12,469 nucleotides of DNA from CAZLPW01 sp964561495 (GTDB taxonomy: Bacteria; Fidelibacterota; Marinisomatia; Marinisomatales; UBA1611): contig CAZLPW010000058.1 of the NCBI GenBank assembly GCA_964561495.1, positions 1 through 12,469 of the forward strand, read 5' to 3'. The translations under genes and the position numbers were made by a program. Shown one piece after another: positions 1-6,735 of the stretch. The first letter of the stretch is position 1; each line of letters opens with the position of its first letter. The notes below the pieces were generated by a model, which had not been told where the DNA came from, ran no database searches, and saw only the letters and a program-made list of their open reading frames with translations.

Positions 1-7
1 AGAAAAA

Positions 8-778
8 CTACCTTTCAAAAATGATACGTATGATTTTTATACGATTAGCTATGGATTTGGCAAGAATGAAGTTCCCCCGCGGCGAGTAATGGTGGATATC
101 TTGTCCTTTATTTCTATATAAAAATTTCAATTCATTTTCTTTACTATAATCAACTAGTGATTTTAAGAAATCTATGTGCGGGAGTCTATAAATATTCATC
201 ATTTTAGAAAAATAATTATAGAATACTTCAAACCCTGGATCTAAATTCCTGCATGAACCTTTGCCTTTTGAGGGTCTGCCGATTATTTGTTTGCAAATGA
301 CTTTTTCAACCGCTGTTAGGGCAGGTGATAAAACGATCAGGGTTGATATATTTTTTTTCATACCTAAAATTGTACCATTCAAATATACATTCTCTCTTCC
401 AGTCAAATCTGGATGAAAACCTGTTCCGACTTCTAAAAGACTGCCAACTCGGCCATTAATCAGAATCCTTCCTGATGAGGGTGCTGTAATCTTTGAAATT
501 ATTTTTAGAAGCGTAGTTTTACCAGCCCCATTAGGTCCAATTAAACCTGTGACTTTACCATATTTGAATTCCATGGATATATCTTTTAAAGCCCAAAAAA
601 TATCTTCCTGATTATTTTCTTTATGAAATTTATTCAAATAACTGATTTTCCTAAAATTGTCAACTGGTTTTTTTATTATTGAAGAAATTTTTCCTATAAA
701 AGTTTCATGAAGTTCATCTTTAAGCCCAATCCGAAACTGTTTAGATAATTTTTCTACTTTAATTGCAAAATCTGTCAT
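8..778 (-). CDS. Chimeric ORF: N-terminal half of a Wzt-type polysaccharide ABC ATPase joined to the C-terminal end of an SGNH/GDSL-like hydrolase
   Basis: Residues 1 to about 142 are a normal Wzt/TagH-type ATPase start: a long N-terminal insertion before the first strand, Walker A GPNGAGKTT at 81-89, and the family-typical GSLLEVGTGFHPDLTGREN region at 112-130 (Q-loop region). A complete protein would continue with the SSGM-type signature, Walker B and H-loop. None of these is present. From residue 143 the sequence is unrelated. It contains a hydrophobic strand (TLIVLSP, 146-152) and ends with D227-x-x-H230 followed by SPRGN, which looks like the Asp/His block of SGNH/GDSL hydrolases. The switch falls in a run of eight A on the coding strand (351-358). 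The ORF starts at ATG 778, 3 bases after the permease stop, so it began life as the ATPase partner of that permease. As it stands it cannot be a working ATPase. It may be a true deletion fusion or an assembly join. The SGNH assignment of the tail is moderate. Confidence 0.8.
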   Translation of the reverse strand: MTDFAIKVEKLSKQFRIGLKDELHETFIGKISSIIKKPVDNFRKISYLNKFHKENNQEDIFWALKDISMEFKYGKVTGLIGPNGAGKTTLLKIISKITAPSSGRILINGRVGSLLEVGTGFHPDLTGRENVYLNGTILGMKKNISTLIVLSPALTAVEKVICKQIIGRPSKGKGSCRNLDPGFEVFYNYFSKMMNIYRLPHIDFLKSLVDYSKENELKFLYRNKGQDIHHYSPRGNFILAKSIANRIKIIRIIFER

Positions 779-781
779 TTT

Positions 782-1624
782 TTAAGCAATATCAGCAAAA
801 ATTCTTTCTTTTATTTGGAAATAAATAATACCAGTAAAAAAAATAATAAAACTAGATATAAAACCCATAATTATTAAAGTCCATGGCATTGAATTTGATC
901 CAATTAATGCAGACCTAAAACCTTCTATTACACCCGCCATCGGGTACAATCCATACCAAAATACGACATTAGATCCATACTTATCAGATAATAATGAAAT
1001 AGGCCACACAACTGGAGCTGCATACATAAGTAATTGAACTAAAAATAAAATCGCATGTCTAATATCTCTATATTGGATAGCTAAAGCAGAAAGCCAAATA
1101 CCAATACCAGCGGCATTAATTATCATAAAAAGAATTAAAAGTGGTAACCAAAGAAGATTTATCGAAGGTAAAATCCCGTAATATATCATCAATATAAAAA
1201 CGATACTTAAAGAAATAAAAAAATCTAAAAGGCTTGAAATTATAGAAGTAAGCGGCATAATAATTCTAGGAAAATAAACTTTGGTGAAAATATTCATATT
1301 ACCAATTAAACTATTTGTGGATTTTATCATTGAAGAAGAAAAATATGTCCACGGAACTAATGCTGCATATGAAAAAAGAGGATAAGGTATGCTATCGCTA
1401 GGAATATCTGCAAGATTACCAAAAATAATAGAAAAAACAATCATGGAAAAAAGAGGTCTGATAATTGCCCAAGAAAAACCTAAAATAGTTTGTTTATACA
1501 ATACTTTGATTTCACGAAGAACCATAAAGTATAATAAATCCTTATAACGAACCATCTCATGCCAACTAAACGAACTCCAATTAGTGCCAGGCCTGATTAC
1601 ATAAAATTTATTTGATTTTTCTAT
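782..1624 (-). CDS. wzm: ABC-2 type polysaccharide export permease (Wzm/TagG family)
   Basis: Inner-membrane permease that, with a Wzt-type ATPase, moves a finished polysaccharide across the cytoplasmic membrane. The family block YKQTILGFSWAIIRPLF follows the N-terminal amphipathic segment, and about six hydrophobic segments follow, ending with a short FQIKERIFADIA tail. The first ATG is at 1553-1555, giving 257 residues. However, the frame is open back to a stop at 1634-1636, and the extra residues include IRPGTNW and FSWHE before MVRYKDLLYF. These match the usual N-terminus of this family (IxP..GW..L...EL..YR.LL). No ATG, GTG or TTG exists in that stretch. The best placed start is ATA at 1622-1624, preceded by AAGAG (1631-1635) with six bases between. 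That would give 280 residues beginning (I/M)EKSNKFYVIRP. The gene follows wzc by about 25 bases and precedes the ATPase by 3. Function is clear; the start is unsettled. Confidence 0.88.
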   Translation of the reverse strand: MEKSNKFYVIRPGTNWSSFSWHEMVRYKDLLYFMVLREIKVLYKQTILGFSWAIIRPLFSMIVFSIIFGNLADIPSDSIPYPLFSYAALVPWTYFSSSMIKSTNSLIGNMNIFTKVYFPRIIMPLTSIISSLLDFFISLSIVFILMIYYGILPSINLLWLPLLILFMIINAAGIGIWLSALAIQYRDIRHAILFLVQLLMYAAPVVWPISLLSDKYGSNVVFWYGLYPMAGVIEGFRSALIGSNSMPWTLIIMGFISSFIIFFTGIIYFQIKERIFADIA

Positions 1625-1630
1625 TTTTAT

Positions 1631-1635
1631 CTCTT
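1631..1635 (-). promoter_or_regulatory. Shine-Dalgarno-like site that supports an upstream start for the permease
   Basis: On the minus strand AAGAG lies six bases before ATA (1622-1624), the codon at which a family-like N-terminus (EKSNKFYVIRP) begins. The first ATG, at 1555, has no comparable site at normal distance: the nearest purine run, GGAG, is about 19 bases away. The site therefore argues for translation starting upstream of that ATG, either at a non-canonical ATA or at an ATG changed by one base. Confidence 0.45.
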
Positions 1636-1649
1636 AATAAATTTAAACA

Positions 1650-3995
1650 TTACTTATCACTTCCATAGTAATGATAATATTGATAATAGTAATAATATGA
1701 ACCATAGCTACTTTTTTGAGTCACTGCATTTAAAACCACACCACCAATTGGAGCATTTACATTTCTTAACGATCTAACGGTATGCTCAAAAGCCTTTTTA
1801 TCCGTGTATCCAACTTTTACAACAATGATTATTTTATCTATTTCTTTCGATACCATTGTTGCATCAGTAACAGCAACCAATGGTGGACTATCAAATAATA
1901 TTATGTCCCAATCTTTTTCTAGATCTTTAATGAGATCACCCATTTTCTTTGAACCTAATAATTCAGATGGATTTGGTGGAATTATCCCTGAGGTAACAGC
2001 TTTCAAATTATCAATGTCAGTATCTTTTATTAGTTCATTAAAATTAGTAACATTACCTGATAGGAAATTGGTAATGCCAGGCTCTTTATCTAGATCAAAT
2101 ATTTTATGAACTACTGGCCTCCTTAAATCGGTATCAACTAATAATGTTTTCCTCCCAAGATTAGCGTAGGTAATAGCCATATTTGCAACGGTTGTAGTTT
2201 TCCCTTCTCCAGGACCTGCGCTTGAAACTAATATTGATTTAACTTCACTCTCCACACCAGTATATAACATACTTGTTCTTAAACTACGATATGCTTCAGA
2301 GATTGGAGATCTCGGGTCTTCTCTGGTCATCAATCTTCTTTTTATACCCTTATTTGAATTATTTGATATCTTTTTATTAAAAAATCTAAAAATCCCGAAA
2401 GTATTTAAAGAGTCTTCTGTATCAATAGAAGGAATAATACCTAATACTGATAAATTATTATTTTCAATATCATGATTAGTTTTAACAGTGTTGTCAATAA
2501 CTTCTATTAACATAATTAAACCAAAACTAATACCAATACCTAAAAAAATGCCCAATAATATAGTTCTAGTATGATTATCAGCTGATTTTTCAGGAACACT
2601 TGCATAGTCAACAATCTGAACTTTTCCAAATTGTGAAAAAATATTTATTTTAGCTTCTTCTAGTTTTTGTCTTAAAAGACTATAGTTTTGATTAAGAACA
2701 ACATTATTCCTAAGCAATCTCGAAAATTTGAGCTGTTTAGGAGGTAGTTGATTTAGTTTGTCTTCAAAAATAGTTTTTAATTCTTCGGACTGTTTTTTCT
2801 TTAATTTCAGTGCTACTATTTCATTATCTAATGAAATTAATTGAGTTATTATTTCTTGTCTAGATTGGAGTGGATCCTGAACAACAATGCCTTGTTTTGT
2901 CAATTCGTTAACTTTATTATTTAACTGAATTTTTAAAATATCTATTTTTGATTTTATAGATTTTATCGCACTATGGCCTTCGCCATACAAAGCAATATTC
3001 TGTATTAGTTGACCCTCTAGAGAACCAATATCATTTCTAAGATATACGACCTGCGCATCAATTGTATTTAAAATCTTATTCGCAAGATTTTTTTCTTCTA
3101 TAGATAGTTTTGATTTTAAAATACTATATTTTTCTTGTTTTAATTTTTTTTCAGAGTTTGCATTGTATATTTCTATCTCGATCGCAGCAATCTGCGAACT
3201 AATATCAATAGCAGGCCCATTAAGATCATACATTTTTTCTTTTTTCTTGAACTCTGTTAATTCTTTTTCAGATTTATTTAATTCTTGCTCAATATTTTGA
3301 ACTAATTTTTCAAGAAATTTTAAAGAGTTAGACGCCTTTTCACCACTTAGATTTTTATCGAAATCTTTATATGTATCTGCAACTGTGTTTATTATTAATT
3401 GAGATTCGATAGGCCATACACTTGTATATGATATATCAATAATATCTGATCTTGGTCGTGGATTAATGTTCAATCTATTTATAAGCTTATTAGCAAATCG
3501 TTCTCCTATTTGATCATCGTACGGTCGCTTACCATAGTTAATTGGTTTATCAGATTTTGGGTCATATAAACCAAAAGAAATAAGTTTTTTCAATGATTTT
3601 CTAAATTCTCTTCCTCTAGGATAGTATGGATATGAACCAAAAAGATCTAAACTATTTCTTTTTATATCCCACATATTTTTAATTACTGCTTTTGCAACTG
3701 CTTTAGACTTAATTAATTGTATCTCGTTTTCAATCCTATTCCTCTCCCTATTCCCTGTCATATCCATAATCAAATTTGACTCTGGTTTTTCACGAATTAC
3801 GATTGTTGCTTTAGCAGTATAAGATGGTGGTGTAGTAAAAACTTTATATATGCTAATTAAAGAAGTTAAAATTGTAAGCATAATAATTTTTTTTGAGTGA
3901 AGTCTAAATAAAAAAACATAGTCCCGAAATGATAATACTTTATTTACATAATCTGGTTCCAAAATTTGGGTTTTATTTTTTTCGTTAACTTGCAC
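1650..3995 (-). CDS. Wzc-type polysaccharide co-polymerase with C-terminal tyrosine autokinase
   Basis: Inner-membrane protein that sets polysaccharide chain length and export through cycles of tyrosine phosphorylation. Residues 20-110 form the Wzz domain with the first membrane segment at about 37-53. Residues 220-450 are a long periplasmic coiled-coil region ending in a GNVR-like block (PPKQLKFSRLLRNN, 418-431). The second membrane segment is at about 479-499. The cytoplasmic kinase follows: EAYRSLRTS at 567-575, Walker A AGPGEGKTTT at 593-602, Walker A' LLVDTDLRRP at 618-627, and Walker B IILFDSPP at 698-705. The C-terminus (764-777) holds ten tyrosines, the usual autophosphorylation cluster. 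All kinase motifs are intact and the 781-residue length is normal for a fused Wzc. The start is GTG at 3993-3995, preceded by AGGT with a 5-base spacer, and it overlaps the SLBB gene by 11 bases, so the two are probably translationally coupled. The upstream phosphatase is its likely antagonist. Confidence 0.95.
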   Translation of the reverse strand: MQVNEKNKTQILEPDYVNKVLSFRDYVFLFRLHSKKIIMLTILTSLISIYKVFTTPPSYTAKATIVIREKPESNLIMDMTGNRERNRIENEIQLIKSKAVAKAVIKNMWDIKRNSLDLFGSYPYYPRGREFRKSLKKLISFGLYDPKSDKPINYGKRPYDDQIGERFANKLINRLNINPRPRSDIIDISYTSVWPIESQLIINTVADTYKDFDKNLSGEKASNSLKFLEKLVQNIEQELNKSEKELTEFKKKEKMYDLNGPAIDISSQIAAIEIEIYNANSEKKLKQEKYSILKSKLSIEEKNLANKILNTIDAQVVYLRNDIGSLEGQLIQNIALYGEGHSAIKSIKSKIDILKIQLNNKVNELTKQGIVVQDPLQSRQEIITQLISLDNEIVALKLKKKQSEELKTIFEDKLNQLPPKQLKFSRLLRNNVVLNQNYSLLRQKLEEAKINIFSQFGKVQIVDYASVPEKSADNHTRTILLGIFLGIGISFGLIMLIEVIDNTVKTNHDIENNNLSVLGIIPSIDTEDSLNTFGIFRFFNKKISNNSNKGIKRRLMTREDPRSPISEAYRSLRTSMLYTGVESEVKSILVSSAGPGEGKTTTVANMAITYANLGRKTLLVDTDLRRPVVHKIFDLDKEPGITNFLSGNVTNFNELIKDTDIDNLKAVTSGIIPPNPSELLGSKKMGDLIKDLEKDWDIILFDSPPLVAVTDATMVSKEIDKIIIVVKVGYTDKKAFEHTVRSLRNVNAPIGGVVLNAVTQKSSYGSYYYYYQYYHYYGSDK

Positions 3996-4485
3996 GATTT
4001 ACCTGTAAATACAAATTCAATAAATTTAATATCGTATTAATTGATCCTATCTTCCCAAAAATGAAACTTGAAAATTTTTGAGAAACTATAAATGTGTCAT
4101 TAGGCTTAATATTAATCAAAGTTGATCTATTTCCTTCATTGAGAAAACTATAAAGGTTAATCTCATGCATTACCTTACCATCAGTATCAGGGAATTCTCG
4201 AAGAATCTTTATACTCTTTAAGTTTGCACCCGATTTTGGGCCCCCTACTATAGAAAATAAAGTAATAATGTCAATTCCATCAAAAACACGATGACTCCCA
4301 GGATTATTTACGAAACCCCAAACATTAACATTAATTAATATTTTACCTCCACTATCAGTAATATATCTTTCACTAGAAACTTGATAATCTTCTATCGAAT
4401 TACCATCTGTAAAATTATTTTCTTGTGGAAATATTTTCTGCATATGAAATAATAATAAAATCTGCAATACTAAGAAATTCTTCAT
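3985..4485 (-). CDS. Short secreted SLBB-domain protein (polysaccharide export, Wza-related)
   Basis: The 166-residue product starts with a signal-peptide-like hydrophobic stretch (residues 3-20, then QEN). A single SLBB domain follows at about 50-137, recognisable by INVNVWGFVNNPGSHRV and the following ITLFSIVGGPKSGANLKSIKI. A hydrophobic C-terminal segment at about 138-161 (FIFGKIGSINTILNLLNLYL) may be a membrane anchor. Classical Wza proteins carry an N-terminal polysaccharide-export (PES) domain plus two or more SLBB domains and are about 350 residues or more. The PES domain is absent here and there is no lipobox cysteine. The protein therefore probably acts as a periplasmic adaptor between Wzc and an outer-membrane exporter encoded elsewhere, rather than as the pore itself; that role is inference. 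ATG start at 4485, 15 bases after the phosphatase stop, with an 11-base overlap with wzc. Confidence 0.85.
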   Translation of the reverse strand: MKNFLVLQILLLFHMQKIFPQENNFTDGNSIEDYQVSSERYITDSGGKILINVNVWGFVNNPGSHRVFDGIDIITLFSIVGGPKSGANLKSIKILREFPDTDGKVMHEINLYSFLNEGNRSTLINIKPNDTFIVSQKFSSFIFGKIGSINTILNLLNLYLQVNRAS

Positions 4486-4500
4486 TTTTAGTTAAACCAT

Positions 4501-5277
4501 TTATTTAAAAAAATTCAGGAAAAAATTATTCTTTTGTTTTTCTTCTTCAAGCTCTATAGAAATGTCCTCTCCATTAATTAATGCTTGAGGATTATCATTC
4601 GTCAACTTTCTAGACTCTTCCCCAATCCATTTGGATATAATATTATTAGCATCATTTAAAAAAATATTTCTTTTCTTATTATTATGAGCATCAGAACCTA
4701 CTATCTGACACCATCCATTCTTGATTATCTTTTCAGAGACCTTTTTTATTTTATTTCCAAAATTTCCTAAAACACTACCAGCATCAACCTGAATAAGGCA
4801 ACCAGAATTTAACCAATCGTAAACGATAATAATATCTTCTTGAACAGGTATATACCTTTCAGGATGAGCGATAATTGGATTAATACCTTTCATTTTTAAA
4901 TTGAATAATATTTTTTTTTGTAATTCAGGAATTAAATTTGGTTGAAATTCAATTAACATATATTTTTTTTTTGAAAAGGTAGCTAGAGGATCATCAACTA
5001 ATTGCAAAATATCAGGCACAAAAAAAACTTCAGCCGCTGAATGTAGCGTAACAGATATACCAGCTTTATCTAAATCATTTTGAAGTTGAATAATTTTATC
5101 ATTAATAAGATTATAATCTACTTGTTTATGCTCCATTTTTGGATGCTTATAATGCACCGTATTTATAACATCTGTTATGCCTTGCTCAGCAGCATAATTC
5201 AACATATCTAATGACATCTCTAAAGATCTTGAGCCATCATCAATATCGGGTAAAACATGATTATGAAAATCAATCAT
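4501..5277 (-). CDS. PHP-domain protein-tyrosine phosphatase, CpsB/YwqE (Wzb-type function)
   Basis: Metal-dependent phosphatase that removes phosphate from the tyrosine cluster of Wzc-type kinases. The 258-residue length is typical of CpsB/YwqE. The PHP metal ligands are visible in order: D3-F-H5-N-H7 at the N-terminus, D11 to D14 (DIDDGS), H42 in TVHYKHP, E83 in AAEVFF, H138 in IAHPERY, and D196/H198 in GSDAH. Each conserved motif of the family is present, so the enzyme should be active. It is the first gene of the minus-strand export operon and the partner kinase lies two genes downstream. The start is ATG 5277, with purine-rich AAAGAAGAA directly upstream; no alternative start fits better because the DFHNH block begins at residue 3. 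Confidence 0.95.
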   Translation of the reverse strand: MIDFHNHVLPDIDDGSRSLEMSLDMLNYAAEQGITDVINTVHYKHPKMEHKQVDYNLINDKIIQLQNDLDKAGISVTLHSAAEVFFVPDILQLVDDPLATFSKKKYMLIEFQPNLIPELQKKILFNLKMKGINPIIAHPERYIPVQEDIIIVYDWLNSGCLIQVDAGSVLGNFGNKIKKVSEKIIKNGWCQIVGSDAHNNKKRNIFLNDANNIISKWIGEESRKLTNDNPQALINGEDISIELEEEKQKNNFFLNFFK

Positions 5278-5301
5278 TTCTTCTTTAAAATCTTTTTATT
5301 A

Positions 5302-5357
5302 ACTCTTTTATAAAATTTAATTATCATTTGTTTTAAAAAAAATTTAATTAAAAGAGT
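5302..5357. repeat. 9-bp inverted repeat in the leader of the polysaccharide operon
   Basis: ACTCTTTTA (5302-5310) and its exact complement TAAAAGAGT (5349-5357) are separated by 38 bases of very A/T-rich sequence. That sequence contains two copies of AAAATTTAATTA, at about 5312-5323 and 5339-5350. On the minus strand the structure would sit about 25 bases upstream of the phosphatase start codon, in the operon leader or promoter. It may form a hairpin or be an operator. In sequence this A/T-rich such repeats also arise by chance. Confidence 0.3.
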
Positions 5358-5484
5358 ATGTAGTATAAATAAGATCATTGAAGGATTTACTCTATAACGA
5401 TAATATTGATATGAATTTAAATCATCACCCTAAAATTTTTATTATATATTATATTTGTAATATATAGCATGGTACATATTTTAT

Positions 5485-5512
5485 TTGACTTTTGGTTAAT
5501 TTCGCCTAATTT
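5485..5512 (+). promoter_or_regulatory. Possible sigma70-type promoter for the plus-strand barrel-protein gene
   Basis: TTGACT (5485-5490) and TAATTT (5507-5512) are separated by 16 bases, close to -35 and -10 consensus. The -10 ends 24 bases before the ATG at 5537, so the untranslated leader would be short. The intergenic space 5278-5536 is divergent, so a plus-strand promoter must lie in it. This is a motif-based guess only. Confidence 0.3.
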
Positions 5513-5536
5513 GTCAGGTAATCTTGAAATGCAAAG

Positions 5537-6583
5537 ATGCGGAATTTTGTAATAATAATAGTCCTTTTATCAAATCTCTTTGGAGTTGAAGGCTCTGTCG
5601 TGTTTTACGATGGTACTTCCTTCGAAGGTGAAATCGTAAGCGTAGATCCTTATTATGTCTATATTATACCTACTGGGCTCCCATTACCAGAGGAGATTTT
5701 GGTGGAATACATAGCTACGCTGATTCTTGAAAATGGATTTATTATTGTTGAAAATAGTCGGTCCATACAAGGTTATAGAGATGATAAATATATTATTTTG
5801 GATGACTATAGCTTCAAAGATCCATGGAAAAGTGATCAATATTTTTTTGAAAGCGGTTTAGATGATTATTATTCAAATAGCTATGGTGATTATCGTCGAG
5901 AAACAGATGTTACAGAATTTAAACAGCCAAAATATGCCTATAGCATTCCACCAAATCTTAATTCTAATTCAAATAATTTGAATAAATATGATTCTATGAA
6001 AAGGAAACCCATCAATAGCAGAATGCCATTAGTTAAAAGTAACACTTATGGATCGGTTTCCATTTATGGAGGCTATCCGATATTTCAGTCTACTTCTATT
6101 AAATTTATAACTTCTGAGCATGGAGATGGTGTTGGCTCAACTGCTCCAAATTTTGGCTTGTCAGGTAATATCCCTATTAAATTTGGACCTCTTAGTGGGA
6201 TAGGTTTACAAATTATGACTATGGGGTTTTTTGGCCCTGGTGTTGGAACAGATTTTGATGTAAAGGCGATCCAAATGGCCCCGCATTTAAATTTCAGCTT
6301 AAAACCTTTATTGTCTTCTCTACCATCAAATATGGATATAGGAATATTTTCAGGATTTAGTTATCATATAGGCTGGAACACAAAGTATTCTGGTGGTGGG
6401 TTTATTTCGGGAGGAAGCTTAGATTATTGGCTAGAAGGACAACCTTTTGGTATAAGACTCTTTGCTCAAACTCATATAATTCCAGGTCCTGGAACGACAA
6501 CAGATAAAACCTCTGAACACAGAGGAGCATTCGGAACTGCTGGTATTGCATTAATTACATCATTCGCACTTACAAGTAGATAA
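5537..6583 (+). CDS. Secreted protein of unknown function, probable outer-membrane beta-barrel C-terminal half
   Basis: I do not recognise a named family. The 348-residue product starts with a signal peptide (MRNFVIIIVLLSNLFGVEG). Next comes a short beta-rich domain (19-75, VVFYDGTSFEGEIVSVDPYYVYIIP) of the kind seen at the N-terminus of several secreted FCB proteins, where a G.I...... Y.. pattern forms an SH3-like fold. Residues 80-165 are a polar, Tyr/Asp/Asn/Ser-rich linker. From about 170 to the end there are alternating hydrophobic strands rich in Gly and aromatic residues (GSVSIYGGYPIF, GLSGNIPIKFGPLSGIGLQI, IGIFSGFSYHIGW, GIRLFAQTHII), as in small outer-membrane barrels. The last strand ends AGIALITSFALTSR, without the usual terminal aromatic residue. 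It is the only plus-strand gene in the first 10 kb, divergent from the polysaccharide operon and convergent with selC. A role in the cell envelope is likely; the exact role is unknown. Confidence 0.75.
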   Translation: MRNFVIIIVLLSNLFGVEGSVVFYDGTSFEGEIVSVDPYYVYIIPTGLPLPEEILVEYIATLILENGFIIVENSRSIQGYRDDKYIILDDYSFKDPWKSDQYFFESGLDDYYSNSYGDYRRETDVTEFKQPKYAYSIPPNLNSNSNNLNKYDSMKRKPINSRMPLVKSNTYGSVSIYGGYPIFQSTSIKFITSEHGDGVGSTAPNFGLSGNIPIKFGPLSGIGLQIMTMGFFGPGVGTDFDVKAIQMAPHLNFSLKPLLSSLPSNMDIGIFSGFSYHIGWNTKYSGGGFISGGSLDYWLEGQPFGIRLFAQTHIIPGPGTTTDKTSEHRGAFGTAGIALITSFALTSR

Positions 6584-6634
6584 TTTTTTTAGAATCAATT
6601 AAATATAACATATACTATTTTAGTTTATTAAAAG

Positions 6635-6730
6635 TGGCGGGAATGCCTGGGAATCGAACCCAGCTCTTCAGTATTAATGAAGACATCGGCTTTGAAGGCC
6701 GCGGAGAGCACCAGCTACTCAATCATTCCC
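6635..6730 (-). tRNA. selC: tRNA-Sec (selenocysteine), anticodon UCA
   Basis: This 96-base minus-strand gene folds as a selenocysteine tRNA. The acceptor stem GGGAATGA (6723-6730) faces GCATTCCC (6639-6646): seven pairs, with an A-G mismatch at the eighth position. The discriminator is G and the CCA end is encoded (6635-6637). The D arm GAGTA/TGCTC is long with a short GG-containing loop. The anticodon loop is CTTCAAA, so the anticodon is TCA (6693-6695). The very long variable arm has a six-pair stem TCTTCA/TGAAGA, and the five-pair T stem CTGGG/CCCAG closes TTCGATT. The UCA anticodon, long extra arm and extended acceptor/T helix separate it from tRNA-Ser and from a suppressor. It charges with Ser, which SelA converts to Sec, and SelB delivers it to UGA codons that carry a SECIS. 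It begins 5 bases after the TPR/SPOR gene stop and is probably co-transcribed with it. Confidence 0.95.
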
Positions 6731-6735
6731 AATAT

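Noticed and set aside
1804..2109. Plus-strand open frame inside the wzc gene
   Set aside because: It is antisense to the conserved kinase domain with its Walker motifs and has no domain of its own.
6635..6730. tRNA-Ser or an opal suppressor tRNA
   Set aside because: The UCA anticodon, a 13-position acceptor plus T helix, a long D stem with a short loop and a six-pair variable arm together fit tRNA-Sec.
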